This document shows, in pieces, positions 8,485-19,893 of a DNA stretch of 64,000 bases. The notes under the pieces are model-generated. The model had not been told where the DNA came from. It searched no databases and saw only the letters and a list, made by a program, of their open reading frames with translations. Origin of the DNA: Lysobacterales bacterium (lineage in GTDB: Bacteria; Pseudomonadota; Gammaproteobacteria; Xanthomonadales; Ahniellaceae); the NCBI GenBank assembly GCA_016703225.1, contig JADJCM010000010.1:186001-250000 (forward strand). The letters are read 5' to 3'. Numbering within the stretch: the stretch's first letter is position 1; every line of letters starts with the position of its first letter. The position numbers and the translations under genes were made by a program.

Positions 8485-9381
8485 ATGTTTGACTGGAATG
8501 ACGTGCAGGTCTACCTCGCGATTGCTCGCGGCGGTTCGCTCGCAGCCGCCGCGCGCACACTCAAGGTCAATCACTCGACGGTGTTCCGGCGCTTGAATGC
8601 GTTCGAAGAGGCGCTGGGCGTGCGCCTGTTCGAACGCCTGCCGAGCGGCTACGCATTGACACCCGAGGGTGACTCCATCCGTACCGAGGCCGAGGCGGTC
8701 GAGGGCAATGTGATCGCGCTCGGACGCAAGATCGCCGGGCGCGACTTCGCCCTGCGTGGCGACATCCGCGTCACCGCGCCGCATGGCCTGGCGACCGGAT
8801 TCCTCGCCCAGTATCTGCCCGACTTCATCGCCCGCTATCCCGGCATCCGCATCGAGATCGCCGCTTCGGATTCCGATTTCGACTTGAGCCGGCGCGAGGC
8901 CGACGTCGCCCTGCGTGCCACCACGCAGCCGCCCGAGCATCTGGTCGGGCGCCAGGTGGCCTCGCTGTGCTGGTGGGTGTACGCGAGCCCTGCCTATCTC
9001 GAGCGCATGGGTCGTCCGGTCGGCATGGATGCACTGGCCCAGCACCGCGTGATCGGCGCCGATGCCGCGTTCCAGCGGCTGCCGGTGTTCGCCTGGTTGG
9101 CCCGCAACCTCGCTGACGACGCGATCATCGCCCGCGCCGGCGATCTCGAGACGATGGCGGCGCTGGCCTGCGAAGCGGTTGGCCTGGCATTGCTACCGAG
9201 CGATCAGCACACGCCGCGCCTGCAGCGGCTGTTTGCGGTCGAACCACGTTTCAGCGGCCAGTTGTGGCTGCTGACCCATCCCGACCTGCGCCAGGTCGCG
9301 CGCATCCGCACCTTCATGGAGTTCCTGGCCGAGCGCCTGCGTAGCGATCCGCGCCTGACCGAACCGGCGCCGGGCTCGTGA
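8485..9381 (+). CDS. LysR-family transcriptional regulator
   Basis: A 298-residue LysR-type DNA-binding regulator. Residues 1-60 form the winged helix-turn-helix (WNDVQVYLAIARGGSLAAAA, then VNHSTVFRRLNAFEEALG). Residues about 90-295 form the periplasmic-binding-like effector domain. The sequence EIAASDSDFDLSRREADVALR is typical of the subgroup that controls small metabolic or efflux genes. I chose the ATG at 8485 because MFDWNDVQ is the usual start; it lies 22 bases after the alaS stop, so the gene may be read from the alaS transcript. No divergently transcribed target is adjacent, so its regulon cannot be inferred here. Confidence 0.92.
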   Translation: MFDWNDVQVYLAIARGGSLAAAARTLKVNHSTVFRRLNAFEEALGVRLFERLPSGYALTPEGDSIRTEAEAVEGNVIALGRKIAGRDFALRGDIRVTAPHGLATGFLAQYLPDFIARYPGIRIEIAASDSDFDLSRREADVALRATTQPPEHLVGRQVASLCWWVYASPAYLERMGRPVGMDALAQHRVIGADAAFQRLPVFAWLARNLADDAIIARAGDLETMAALACEAVGLALLPSDQHTPRLQRLFAVEPRFSGQLWLLTHPDLRQVARIRTFMEFLAERLRSDPRLTEPAPGS

Positions 9382-9420
9382 TCCGTTCAGGCTTCACGCC
9401 CCCGCCGTGGAACCTTCCCC

Positions 9421-9426
9421 TATAAT
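9421..9426 (+). promoter_or_regulatory. Candidate -10 box of the OmpA-family gene
   Basis: A perfect TATAAT lies 56 bases upstream of the porin start, in an otherwise GC-rich gap. I see no good -35 at normal spacing. A strong Shine-Dalgarno AAGGAG (9470-9475) lies 6 bases before the ATG at 9482, as expected for an abundant outer-membrane protein. Confidence 0.55.
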
Positions 9427-9481
9427 CGCGCGCTGTTGCCCTGGGGCCCCGGGGCAGCGCCATACCAACAAGGAGACTCCG

Positions 9482-10591
9482 ATGAACCGTAAGCAACTTT
9501 GCGTCCTGGTCGCACTCGCGATCGGCGCCGGCGCCGTTTCGGCGCAGGACTACGACAACCGCTGGTATATCGCACCGGCATTGGGTATGTCGGTCCACGA
9601 TGACGACCGCATGGTCGATTCAGACCTGTCTGTACTCGGTTCGATCGGAATCGGCCGGTTCGTGAGCGAGAACTCGTCGTTGGATTTCACGCTGGACTAC
9701 ACCTCCCGTAGTTTCGACAACAACGAGGCGATGTATGGTGATTTCGACAACTACGCACTCTCCGTCGCTGCGCGTCATTACTTGGCCAACTGGGCATGGC
9801 GACCCTACGTGAAGGCCGGACTCGGGCTGTCGCGAGCCCATGTCACCAACCAATTGACGGGGAATGACTACAGTCCCGACAACGATGCGTCCACGAACGC
9901 CGTTTTCGATGGCGGCTTTGGCCTCGGCCACGACATCAACGACGCGATCGCCCTGCGTTCTGAGCTGACCTATCGCTATGACATGGACGACGAATCGATT
10001 CCGGGCGAAGACCACTTCGGTGATTGGATTGCCAGCGTCGGCATGACCATCAAGCTCGGCGAGCGCGCTGCCCCGGCAGCCGCGGCAGCTGCCGATCCGG
10101 GCACCGAGACGCCGGTCGCCGTGACCGAAACGCCGGCTGCGGATTGCAGCACGCTCGACGATGACAAGGACGGCGTCAACAACTGCGATGACCAATGCCC
10201 GGCCTCGGCTGCTGGCGAAGCGGTCGGTGCGGATGGTTGCGCAGCCGCCATCGTGATCGACCTGCGCGGTGTCAACTTCGCGTTCGACAAGTCCGACCTG
10301 AGCGCGGAATCGGTTGCGATCCTGGACCAGGCGGTCGATGTGCTGAACCGCTATCCCGCACTCAAGGTGGAAGTCGCCGGCCATACCGACTCGATCGGTA
10401 CCGACAGCTACAACCAGGGTCTGTCGGAACGTCGCGCCAAGGCCGTGTATGACTACCTGACCGGCAAGGGCATCGCCGCCGATCGTCTGTCTGGCCCGAA
10501 TGGCTACGGTGAAGCCAAGCCGATCGACACCAACGACACCTCGGAAGGCCGCGCCCGCAACCGCCGCACCGAACTCGTCAAGCAGCAGTAA
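9482..10591 (+). CDS. OmpA/OprF-family outer-membrane protein
   Basis: A 369-residue outer-membrane protein that anchors the envelope to peptidoglycan. A signal peptide ends at AVSA/QDYD (about residue 22). Residues about 25-195 form an eight-stranded beta-barrel of the OmpA type, with alternating aromatic strands. An Ala/Pro linker follows, then an Asp-rich calcium-type repeat (LDDDKDGVNNCDDQCP, near 225). The C-terminal 110 residues are an OmpA peptidoglycan-binding domain, with VNFAFDKSDL, VEVAGHTDSIGTDSYNQGLS and the GYGEAKPI motif. The gene has a strong ribosome site and is followed by a clear terminator, so it is probably a highly expressed single-gene unit. It is the major-porin type common in Xanthomonadales. 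Confidence 0.93.
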   Translation: MNRKQLCVLVALAIGAGAVSAQDYDNRWYIAPALGMSVHDDDRMVDSDLSVLGSIGIGRFVSENSSLDFTLDYTSRSFDNNEAMYGDFDNYALSVAARHYLANWAWRPYVKAGLGLSRAHVTNQLTGNDYSPDNDASTNAVFDGGFGLGHDINDAIALRSELTYRYDMDDESIPGEDHFGDWIASVGMTIKLGERAAPAAAAAADPGTETPVAVTETPAADCSTLDDDKDGVNNCDDQCPASAAGEAVGADGCAAAIVIDLRGVNFAFDKSDLSAESVAILDQAVDVLNRYPALKVEVAGHTDSIGTDSYNQGLSERRAKAVYDYLTGKGIAADRLSGPNGYGEAKPIDTNDTSEGRARNRRTELVKQQ

Positions 10592-10610
10592 TCGAAAGCT
10601 CGCTTCCAGA

Positions 10611-10648
10611 AAACAGGAAACCCCGCTTCGGCGGGGTTTCTTGTTTTG
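10611..10648. terminator. Bidirectional intrinsic terminator between the OmpA gene and the toxin gene
   Basis: A hairpin with stem GGAAACCCCGC, loop TTCG and GCGGGGTTTC is flanked by A-rich sequence on the left and TTGTTTT on the right. It can end transcription of both converging units (OmpA from the left, the PIN-toxin gene from the right). Confidence 0.85.
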
Positions 10649-10656
10649 ACGACGCC

Positions 10657-11052
10657 TCAGGGCAGGCGCGCGGCTTGTCCCTGACGGTTGAGCAGGGACA
10701 CCGCTTGCTGGTCGAAGGAGACGAAGACCTCGGCACCCAGCCATTGACCTTCGTGGGCAATGATCGCGTCGGCGAAGTCGCCCCCGGCTTCCAGTAGCGC
10801 CAATCCGGCTTCCACCGCCGACCGGTTCATGGCGACTTTCTCGGCTGCCGCGAGTGCGCGGATGGCCGCAGCGATCTCCGCGTCGGCAAAGCGGTAGACC
10901 TTGCGCAACACCCAGACGAATTCGCACAGGCAGGGCAGGGATACCGCGATCAGCGCGGCCTCGGTGAGCGCCTTCTCGGCCGCACGCGCTTGGCGCGCAT
11001 CGTCGCGCACCACGCTGCGCACCAGCACGTTGGTGTCGACCGACAGCTTCAT
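10657..11052 (-). CDS. VapC-like PIN-domain ribonuclease toxin
   Basis: A 131-residue PIN-domain protein, the toxin of a type II toxin-antitoxin pair; such toxins cut RNA, often tRNA. The acidic cluster is visible: Asp6 in SVDTNVLVR, Glu in CEFVWVLRKVY (near 44), Asp in GDFADAIIAHEG (near 92-95) and Asp in VFVSFDQQAV. The start ATG overlaps the antitoxin stop by four bases (ATGA), so the two are translationally coupled. It lies between a bidirectional terminator and accA, as a two-gene insert at the end of the core cluster. Family assignment is firm; the RNA target is unknown. Confidence 0.9.
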   Translation of the reverse strand: MKLSVDTNVLVRSVVRDDARQARAAEKALTEAALIAVSLPCLCEFVWVLRKVYRFADAEIAAAIRALAAAEKVAMNRSAVEAGLALLEAGGDFADAIIAHEGQWLGAEVFVSFDQQAVSLLNRQGQAARLP

Positions 11053-11300
11053 CGCTTTCCGGCCCAGCCGGTGGCGGCTGCGGCGGCAATTTCCTCCTGC
11101 GTGGCGACCTTGCCACTCTTGCCTGCGAGCAGGCCGAGGAAGGCATCGATGCTTCCGCTCGGGCGCGCCGCGCGCAGTTGCGCCCGACCGTCGGGCAGCA
11201 AGTCGAGTTCGATCTTCTCACCCGGCTGGATGCCGAGGTGCTGCAGCACTTCCTTGCGGAACGTGACCTGACCACGGGTGGTGACGGTGAGGGTGCTCAT
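11049..11300 (-). CDS. AbrB/SpoVT-type antitoxin
   Basis: An 83-residue antitoxin. Its N-terminal swapped-hairpin AbrB domain (TLTVTTRGQVTFRKEVLQHL, then GIQPGEKIELDLLPDG) binds DNA. The C-terminal half (IDAFLGLLAGKSGKVATQEE) is expected to wrap the PIN toxin. The ATG at 11300 is preferred over longer open frames because the AbrB fold starts there. The gene precedes and overlaps the toxin, the usual antitoxin-first order. It is probably autoregulated through the palindrome at 11329-11358. Confidence 0.9.
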   Translation of the reverse strand: MSTLTVTTRGQVTFRKEVLQHLGIQPGEKIELDLLPDGRAQLRAARPSGSIDAFLGLLAGKSGKVATQEEIAAAAATGWAGKR

Positions 11301-11328
11301 GAGGGTGCATCCGGTGACTTCGTCGCCG

Positions 11329-11358
11329 GGATGGTAATGCAAGAATGCATTACCATCC
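11329..11358. promoter_or_regulatory. Perfect 13-bp palindrome upstream of the toxin-antitoxin operon
   Basis: The arms GGATGGTAATGCA (11329-11341) and TGCATTACCATCC (11346-11358) are exactly complementary around AGAA. It starts 28 bases upstream of the antitoxin start and is AT-rich against the GC-rich surroundings. No T-run follows, so it is less likely a terminator of accA than the operator for the AbrB antitoxin. Confidence 0.65.
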
Positions 11359-11359
11359 A

Positions 11360-11385
11360 AGAAGCCTTGGACAGAAGCCTTGGAC
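11360..11385. repeat. Two tandem 13-bp repeats beside the palindrome
   Basis: AGAAGCCTTGGAC occurs twice without a gap (11360-11372 and 11373-11385), between the palindrome and the accA stop. It could be a second operator or a replication-slippage product. Confidence 0.7.
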
Positions 11386-11398
11386 GAAGCAGTGGCCC

Positions 11399-12358
11399 TC
11401 ACGCCGCCTGATACTGCCCCATGCCGCGGAGCTTCTCGTAGCGTTGTGTCAGCAGTACATCGGTGTCGAGTTTTTCGAGTTCGGCGATCTGGTCGAGCAC
11501 GACGGCCTTGAGGTTTTCGGCGGTGGTCTTGGGGTCGCGGTGGGCGCCGCCGAGTGGTTCCGGGATGATCTGGTCGATCAGACCGTGCTCGATCAGGCGC
11601 GCGGCGGTCAAGCCCATGGCTTCGGCGGCGTCGCGCGCGCGCTCGGCGCTGCGCCAGAGGATCGAGGCGCAGCCTTCGGGGGTGATCACCGAGTAGGTGC
11701 TGAACTGCAGCATGTTGACGCGGTCGCCGACGCCGATCGCGAGCGCGCCGCCGGAGCCGCCTTCGCCGATCACCGTGCACACCACCGGCACACGCAGCTT
11801 AGACATTTCGAGCAGATTGCGCGCGATCGCTTCGGACTGGCCGCGCTCTTCGGCGCCGACACCGGGGTAGGCGCCCGGGGTGTCGATCAGGGACAGCAGT
11901 GGCAGATTGAAGCGTTCGGCCATGTGCATCAGGCGCAGCGCCTTTCGGTAACCTTCTGGGCGTGGCATGCCGAAATTGCGGCGGATCTTCTGGCGCGTGT
12001 CGCGGCCCTTCTGGTGGCCGATGATGACGAAGCTCTTGCCGTCGATGCGGCCGAGGCCGCCGACGATCGCGGCGTCGTCAGCGAAGGCGCGGTCGCCGGC
12101 GAGTTCGTGGAACTCCTCGCAGATGTGGCCGATGTAGTCGAGCGTGTACGGGCGCAGCGGATGGCGCGCCAGCTGCGCAATCTGCCACGCACTCAGGCTC
12201 TGGAAGATCTCGACGGTTTTCTCGCGCAGCTTGCCGTCGAGCTTGCGGATTTCGGCGTCGAAGTCGAGCGACTGCCCTTGCGAACTGGCGCGAAGTTCGC
12301 GCAGCTTGCCTTCCAGCTCGGCGATCGGCTTTTCGAATTCGAGGATGTTCTGGTTCAT
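11399..12358 (-). CDS. accA: Acetyl-CoA carboxylase carboxyltransferase, alpha subunit
   Basis: This is the 319-residue alpha subunit of acetyl-CoA carboxyltransferase, which with AccD moves the carboxyl group from biotin to acetyl-CoA to give malonyl-CoA. The N-terminal coiled segment (LEFEKPIAELEGKLREL) and the crotonase-like core are complete. The core carries LIDTPGAYPGVGAEERGQ and the oxyanion-type glycine motif GEGGSGGALAIG. Length equals the E. coli protein. It is the last gene of the minus-strand envelope cluster, 36 bases behind dnaE, the same dnaE-accA order as in E. coli. Confidence 0.99.
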   Translation of the reverse strand: MNQNILEFEKPIAELEGKLRELRASSQGQSLDFDAEIRKLDGKLREKTVEIFQSLSAWQIAQLARHPLRPYTLDYIGHICEEFHELAGDRAFADDAAIVGGLGRIDGKSFVIIGHQKGRDTRQKIRRNFGMPRPEGYRKALRLMHMAERFNLPLLSLIDTPGAYPGVGAEERGQSEAIARNLLEMSKLRVPVVCTVIGEGGSGGALAIGVGDRVNMLQFSTYSVITPEGCASILWRSAERARDAAEAMGLTAARLIEHGLIDQIIPEPLGGAHRDPKTTAENLKAVVLDQIAELEKLDTDVLLTQRYEKLRGMGQYQAA

Positions 12359-12394
12359 CGGTCGCGTCCGGACAGCGGGAGGGCAATGATAGCG

Positions 12395-15871
<3,477 letters not shown>

Positions 15872-15918
15872 CGCTGCACCTTAGCCGTGGCCCAGGCACC
15901 GCTCAAGGCTTGACAGCA

Positions 15919-16485
15919 TCAGCCGCAGACGCGCCGCACCGGCGCGAAGCTGCGGCGATGCGCGGGGCAGGGACCAAGGCGTTCCAGCGCAGCGAGGTGG
16001 GCGGCGGTCGGGTAGCCCTTGTGCGTGGCGAAACCGTAGCCCGGGTAAGCGGCGTCGAGTTCGACCAGCAAACGGTCGCGATGCACTTTGGCGAGGATCG
16101 AGGCGGCGCTGATTTCCGCAATCAGCGCGTCGCCGTCGACGATCGCGCGCGCCGCGCAGGGCAGGTCGCGGGGCAAGTGGTTGCCATCGAGCAGCGCCTC
16201 GTCGGGCGAGATCGTGAGGCGGAGCAGGGCTTCGCGCATGCCCTGCAGCGTGGCTTGCAGGATGTTGATGCGGTCGATCGTCGCGGCGTCGACTTCGACG
16301 ATCTGAAAGGCCAGCGCCCGCGCGCGGATTTCGCACTCGAGCGCCTCGCGCCGACGGTCGCCGATTTGCTTGGAATCCGCGAGTCCCGCGATCGGTCGCG
16401 CCGGATCGAGAATCACCGCGGCGACCACGACGGGCCCCGCGAGCGGTCCACGCCCGGCCTCATCGACCCCGGCAATGCGCTTCAT
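15919..16485 (-). CDS. rnhB: Ribonuclease HII
   Basis: A 188-residue type 2 RNase H that removes ribonucleotides from RNA-DNA hybrids. The conserved N-terminus IAGVDEAGRGPLAGPVV carries the catalytic Asp-Glu pair of the family, and the acidic residues in SKQIGDRRREAL and in VDAATIDRINILQATLQGM are also present. The start overlaps the lpxB stop by four bases, so translation is coupled. The lpxB-rnhB-dnaE order matches E. coli. Confidence 0.97.
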   Translation of the reverse strand: MKRIAGVDEAGRGPLAGPVVVAAVILDPARPIAGLADSKQIGDRRREALECEIRARALAFQIVEVDAATIDRINILQATLQGMREALLRLTISPDEALLDGNHLPRDLPCAARAIVDGDALIAEISAASILAKVHRDRLLVELDAAYPGYGFATHKGYPTAAHLAALERLGPCPAHRRSFAPVRRVCG

Positions 16486-17633
16486 CGTTGCTCGATGAGG
16501 TCAGCGATGGCTTCGGCAGCCGCTTCCGAACCGCCGCCTGCGAGCAGGGGCAGGAGGGTCGAGAGTTGCGTCTGCATCAGTTCCATGCCGGCCTCGTCGC
16601 GGAACAGCGCCAACAGTGCGTTGGTGATCTTCTCGACGGTGCAGTCGTCCTGCAGCAGTTCCGGCACCACGGATTGGTTGAGCAGGATGTTCGGCAGCGA
16701 CACGTGCTTCGACTTCAGCAGGCCGAACCAGCGCACCAGGCGATAGCTCATCGGGTGGATGCGGTGCGCGACCACCATCGGCGTCTCGGCGAGACCGGCT
16801 TCGAGCGCTGCGGTGCCCGAGGCCGTCAGCACCGCGTCCGCGGCCCACAGCACTTCGTGGGCACGTCCCTCGAAGCATTGGATCTGTCCGCGCACGCGCA
16901 GCCGCGCGAGGATGGCATCGAAGGCCCTGGCGCATTCGCTGTCGGCCATCGGCGCGATCAGGCGCAGCCCGCTGATCGCATTCGCGCATTGCAGCGCCGC
17001 CTGCACGAAGATCTCGCCGAGGCGTTCGATCTCGCCGATGCGGCTGCCCGGCAGGATCGCCAGCACGCGCCCCTTCTGCGCCAGTTCCAGCGCGGCACGG
17101 GCTTCGCCCTGGGGCAATCGGTGCTCGAAGCGTTCGGCCAGCGGATGTCCGACGAAACGAGCATCGACCCCGAAGCGCGCATAGATCGGCGGCTCCATCG
17201 GGAACAGGCAGAGCACGCGGTCGGCGCAGGCACCGATCTTCTTGGCGCGCCCCGGCCGCCATGCCCAGATCGAGGGACTGACATAGTGCACGGTGCGGAA
17301 GCCGGAACGCTTCAACTTGCGTTCTACGCCGAGGTTGAAGTCGGGGGCGTCGATGCCGACGAACACGTCCGGCTGCCAGTCGCGCAGGCGCCGCACCACG
17401 ACTCGACGCAAGCCAAGCAGGCGCGGCAGGTGACGGAGCACCTCGACCAGACCCATTACCGCGAGTTCGGAGGCATCGTGCCAGGTGTCGCAGCCGGCGC
17501 GGCGCATGCGATGCCCGCCGATGCCGGCGAAGCTGGCGCCCGGATAGCGTTGCTTGAGCTGCGCGATGAGTTCGGCGCCGATCTGGTCGCCGGAAGTTTC
17601 ACCGGCAATCACCGCGATTCGTGGAGTACGCAT
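16482..17633 (-). CDS. lpxB: Lipid A disaccharide synthase
   Basis: A 383-residue family GT19 glycosyltransferase. It joins UDP-2,3-diacylglucosamine and lipid X to form the lipid A disaccharide at the inner membrane. It starts with the typical IAVIAGETSGDQIGAELI and has GIDAPDFNL and VSPSIWAWRPGRAKKI, family signatures around the acceptor site. Length matches the family. It follows lpxA after 10 bases and overlaps rnhB by four bases. Confidence 0.98.
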   Translation of the reverse strand: MRTPRIAVIAGETSGDQIGAELIAQLKQRYPGASFAGIGGHRMRRAGCDTWHDASELAVMGLVEVLRHLPRLLGLRRVVVRRLRDWQPDVFVGIDAPDFNLGVERKLKRSGFRTVHYVSPSIWAWRPGRAKKIGACADRVLCLFPMEPPIYARFGVDARFVGHPLAERFEHRLPQGEARAALELAQKGRVLAILPGSRIGEIERLGEIFVQAALQCANAISGLRLIAPMADSECARAFDAILARLRVRGQIQCFEGRAHEVLWAADAVLTASGTAALEAGLAETPMVVAHRIHPMSYRLVRWFGLLKSKHVSLPNILLNQSVVPELLQDDCTVEKITNALLALFRDEAGMELMQTQLSTLLPLLAGGGSEAAAEAIADLIEQR

Positions 17634-17643
17634 GCTCGCGCCC

Positions 17644-18414
17644 TCAGCGGATCAGCGAGCGTTCGGAACGCCCGATGAACTCGGCCAGGATGCGCAGTTC
17701 GGCAGTGTCCGCTGCAGCCTTTTCAATCTCGCTGCGCGCCTCGGCGAGTGGCATGCCGGAGAGATACAGGGTGCGATAGGCGCGCTTGATCGCCGCGATC
17801 GACTCCGGCGAGAAGCCGCGACGCTTCAGCCCTTCGGCGTTGATGCCGCGAGGCTCGGCATAGCTGCCGGAGACCACGGTGTAGGGCGGCACGTCGCGGT
17901 TGATCACGGCGCCCATCGCGGTGAAGGCGTGTGCACCGATCTGGCAGAACTGGTGCACCAGCGAAAAGCCGCCGAGGATCACGAAGTCGTCGACGCGCAC
18001 GTGCCCGGCCAGCGACGCGGCATTGGCGAAGATGCAGTCGTTGCCGACGATGCAGTCGTGTGCCAGGTGCACGTAGGCCATGATCCAGTTGCGATCGCCG
18101 ATGCGGGTCACGCCACCGCCATCTGCGGTGCCGCGATTGAGCGTGACGAACTCGCGGACCATGTTGTCGGCGCCGATCTCGAGGCGCGAGTCCTCGCCCC
18201 GGTACTTCTTGTCCTGCGGCGCGGCGCCGATCGAACTGAACTGGAAGAACTGATTGCGTGGACCGATGCGCGTCGGACCTTCGATCACGACGTGCGGTCC
18301 GATCACGCAATCTTCTGCGATCTCGACATCGGCGCCGATGATCGAGAATGCACCGACCGACACGTTCGCGCCGAGGCGGGCGGTCGCGTCGATGACGGCA
18401 CTCGGGTGGATCAT
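17644..18414 (-). CDS. lpxA: UDP-N-acetylglucosamine acyltransferase
   Basis: This 256-residue enzyme performs the first step of lipid A synthesis, transfer of 3-hydroxyacyl from ACP to UDP-GlcNAc. The N-terminal 190 residues are left-handed beta-helix hexapeptide repeats (IHPSAVIDATARLGANVSVG onward). The conserved SLVHQFCQIGAHAF region holds the active-site histidine neighbourhood. I chose the ATG at 18414 because MIHPSAV is the universal start. It overlaps the fabZ stop by four bases, so FabZ and LpxA, which compete for the same hydroxyacyl-ACP, are made from coupled messages. Confidence 0.98.
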   Translation of the reverse strand: MIHPSAVIDATARLGANVSVGAFSIIGADVEIAEDCVIGPHVVIEGPTRIGPRNQFFQFSSIGAAPQDKKYRGEDSRLEIGADNMVREFVTLNRGTADGGGVTRIGDRNWIMAYVHLAHDCIVGNDCIFANAASLAGHVRVDDFVILGGFSLVHQFCQIGAHAFTAMGAVINRDVPPYTVVSGSYAEPRGINAEGLKRRGFSPESIAAIKRAYRTLYLSGMPLAEARSEIEKAAADTAELRILAEFIGRSERSLIR

Positions 18415-18884
18415 GCGCCGGCTTCCGGGGCCGCGCACAGGATCTCGGCGCTGGCGACTTCGCGTTCGCCGACCAAGGCGCGGCACTCGTACAGGCCCAT
18501 GCGCCGGATCAGGCGCTTCTGGCGCACGTCGAGCAGCAACTGGTCGCCGGGGACTACGGTGCGCGAGAAGCGCGCCTTGTCGACGCGGACCAGATAGTAG
18601 AGCTGGTTCTTGCTGCGCTCGATGCCGTTCGAGAGCTGCGTCAGGATGCCCGAAGCCTGCGCCATCGCCTCGATCACCAGCACGCCCGGCATCACCGGAT
18701 GGCCCGGGAAGTGCCCGGTGAAACAGGGTTCGTTGACAGTGACGTTCTTGATCGCGAGCACGCGCTGGTGCGGCACGAACTCGATCACCCGGTCGACCAG
18801 CAGGAACGGATAGCGATGCGGCAGCATCGTCATGATCTCGGTGACTTCGATCGGCAGCTTCACGGCGCCGGACAGGTCATTCAT
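18411..18884 (-). CDS. fabZ: 3-hydroxyacyl-ACP dehydratase
   Basis: A 157-residue hot-dog-fold dehydratase of fatty-acid elongation. The signature LPHRYPFLLVDRV is followed by the active-site His in GHFPGHPVMPGVL and the Glu in LVIEAMAQASGIL. I prefer the ATG at 18884 (MNDLSGAVKLPIEV), which gives the usual length; a longer open frame exists upstream within lpxD. It overlaps lpxD by eight bases and lpxA by four. Confidence 0.97.
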   Translation of the reverse strand: MNDLSGAVKLPIEVTEIMTMLPHRYPFLLVDRVIEFVPHQRVLAIKNVTVNEPCFTGHFPGHPVMPGVLVIEAMAQASGILTQLSNGIERSKNQLYYLVRVDKARFSRTVVPGDQLLLDVRQKRLIRRMGLYECRALVGEREVASAEILCAAPEAGA

Positions 18885-19893
18885 CAGTCCCTTCCCCAAG
18901 CAGTTTGCGCACGCGTCTTGCGAGCTGGTCGAGCTGGCCGAAACGTGCCGCATTCCTGCGCCACTCGCGTTTTGGCTGGATCGGTGTACCGGAAACGTAT
19001 TCGCCGGGTTCGCGCAGGTGGTGCGTGACCAGGCTCATCGCGCCCACCGTCACGCGGTCGGCGATCTCCAGGTGGCCGATGATACCGGCACCGCCGGCGA
19101 TCAGGCAGTGGCGACCGACTCGGGTGCTGCCGGCGATCGCGGTACAGCCGGCAATTGCGGTGTGCGCGCCGATGTGAACGTTGTGGCCGATCTGGATCTG
19201 GTTGTCGAGGCGCACGTCTTCTTCGAGCACGGTGTCGCCCAGCGCGCCACGATCGATCGTGGTGTTGGCGCCGACTTCGCAGTCGTCGCCGATCACGACG
19301 CCCCCGAGCTGCGGCACCTTGAGCCAGGCCCCTTGGTCGAAGGCGAGCCCGAAGCCGTCGGCGCCGAGCACTGCGCCGGGGTGGACCAGCACCCGCGCCC
19401 CGAGACGCACGCGCGTCACCAAGGTCACGCGCGCGACCAGGCGCACGCCGGGGCCGACCACGCAATCCTCTCCGATCACGCATCCGGGACCGATGTCCGC
19501 CCCCGCGCCGACCTGGCTGCGCGCCCCGATCACCGTCAGCGGCCCGACCAAGGCGCTGGCATCGACCACCGCGTCGGTGGCCACCACAGCGGTCGCATGG
19601 ACGCCGACGGCAGCCGAGGCACGCGCCTCGAACAAGGCGGCGATGCGCGCGAAATCGGCGTAGGGGTTGGCGCTGATCAGTACGGTGCCGCGTGCGCCCT
19701 GGGCGTCCTTGCGCGCGAGCACCACCGCCGCTGCGGCGGTGTCGGCGAGTTGGTTGCGATAGGCCGGGTTGGCGAGGAAGGCGATCTGCGCGGGCCCGGC
19801 GTCGGCCAGCGTCGCGACGCCGCTCACTTGCACCGTGCCATCGCCGCGGAGTTCGAGTGCGAAGCGCTGTGCGATGGCGGCGATCGTGGGCAT
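18877..19893 (-). CDS. lpxD: UDP-3-O-(3-hydroxyacyl)glucosamine N-acyltransferase
   Basis: A 338-residue third-step lipid A enzyme. An N-terminal uridine-binding domain (about 1-100, with AQIAFLANPAYRNQLADT) is followed by a long left-handed beta-helix. This carries GADGFGLAFDQGAWLKVPQ, TTIDRGALGDTV and LDNQIQIGHNVHIGAHT, where the catalytic His of the family lies. The C-terminal helix is present. The ATG at 19893 overlaps the skp stop (TGATG), so translation is coupled. The order skp-lpxD-fabZ-lpxA-lpxB is the same as in E. coli. Confidence 0.97.
   Translation of the reverse strand: MPTIAAIAQRFALELRGDGTVQVSGVATLADAGPAQIAFLANPAYRNQLADTAAAAVVLARKDAQGARGTVLISANPYADFARIAALFEARASAAVGVHATAVVATDAVVDASALVGPLTVIGARSQVGAGADIGPGCVIGEDCVVGPGVRLVARVTLVTRVRLGARVLVHPGAVLGADGFGLAFDQGAWLKVPQLGGVVIGDDCEVGANTTIDRGALGDTVLEEDVRLDNQIQIGHNVHIGAHTAIAGCTAIAGSTRVGRHCLIAGGAGIIGHLEIADRVTVGAMSLVTHHLREPGEYVSGTPIQPKREWRRNAARFGQLDQLARRVRKLLGEGTDE

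Noticed and set aside
5061..8486. 1141-codon minus-strand frame opposite alaS
   Set aside because: It mirrors alaS codons and shows no motif; a GC-rich shadow frame. The same holds for frames opposite dnaE, bamA and accA (for example 11345-13207, 14135-15913, 20338-23154).
11360..11385. Start of a CRISPR-like or VNTR array
   Set aside because: There are only two contiguous 13-bp copies and no spacers.
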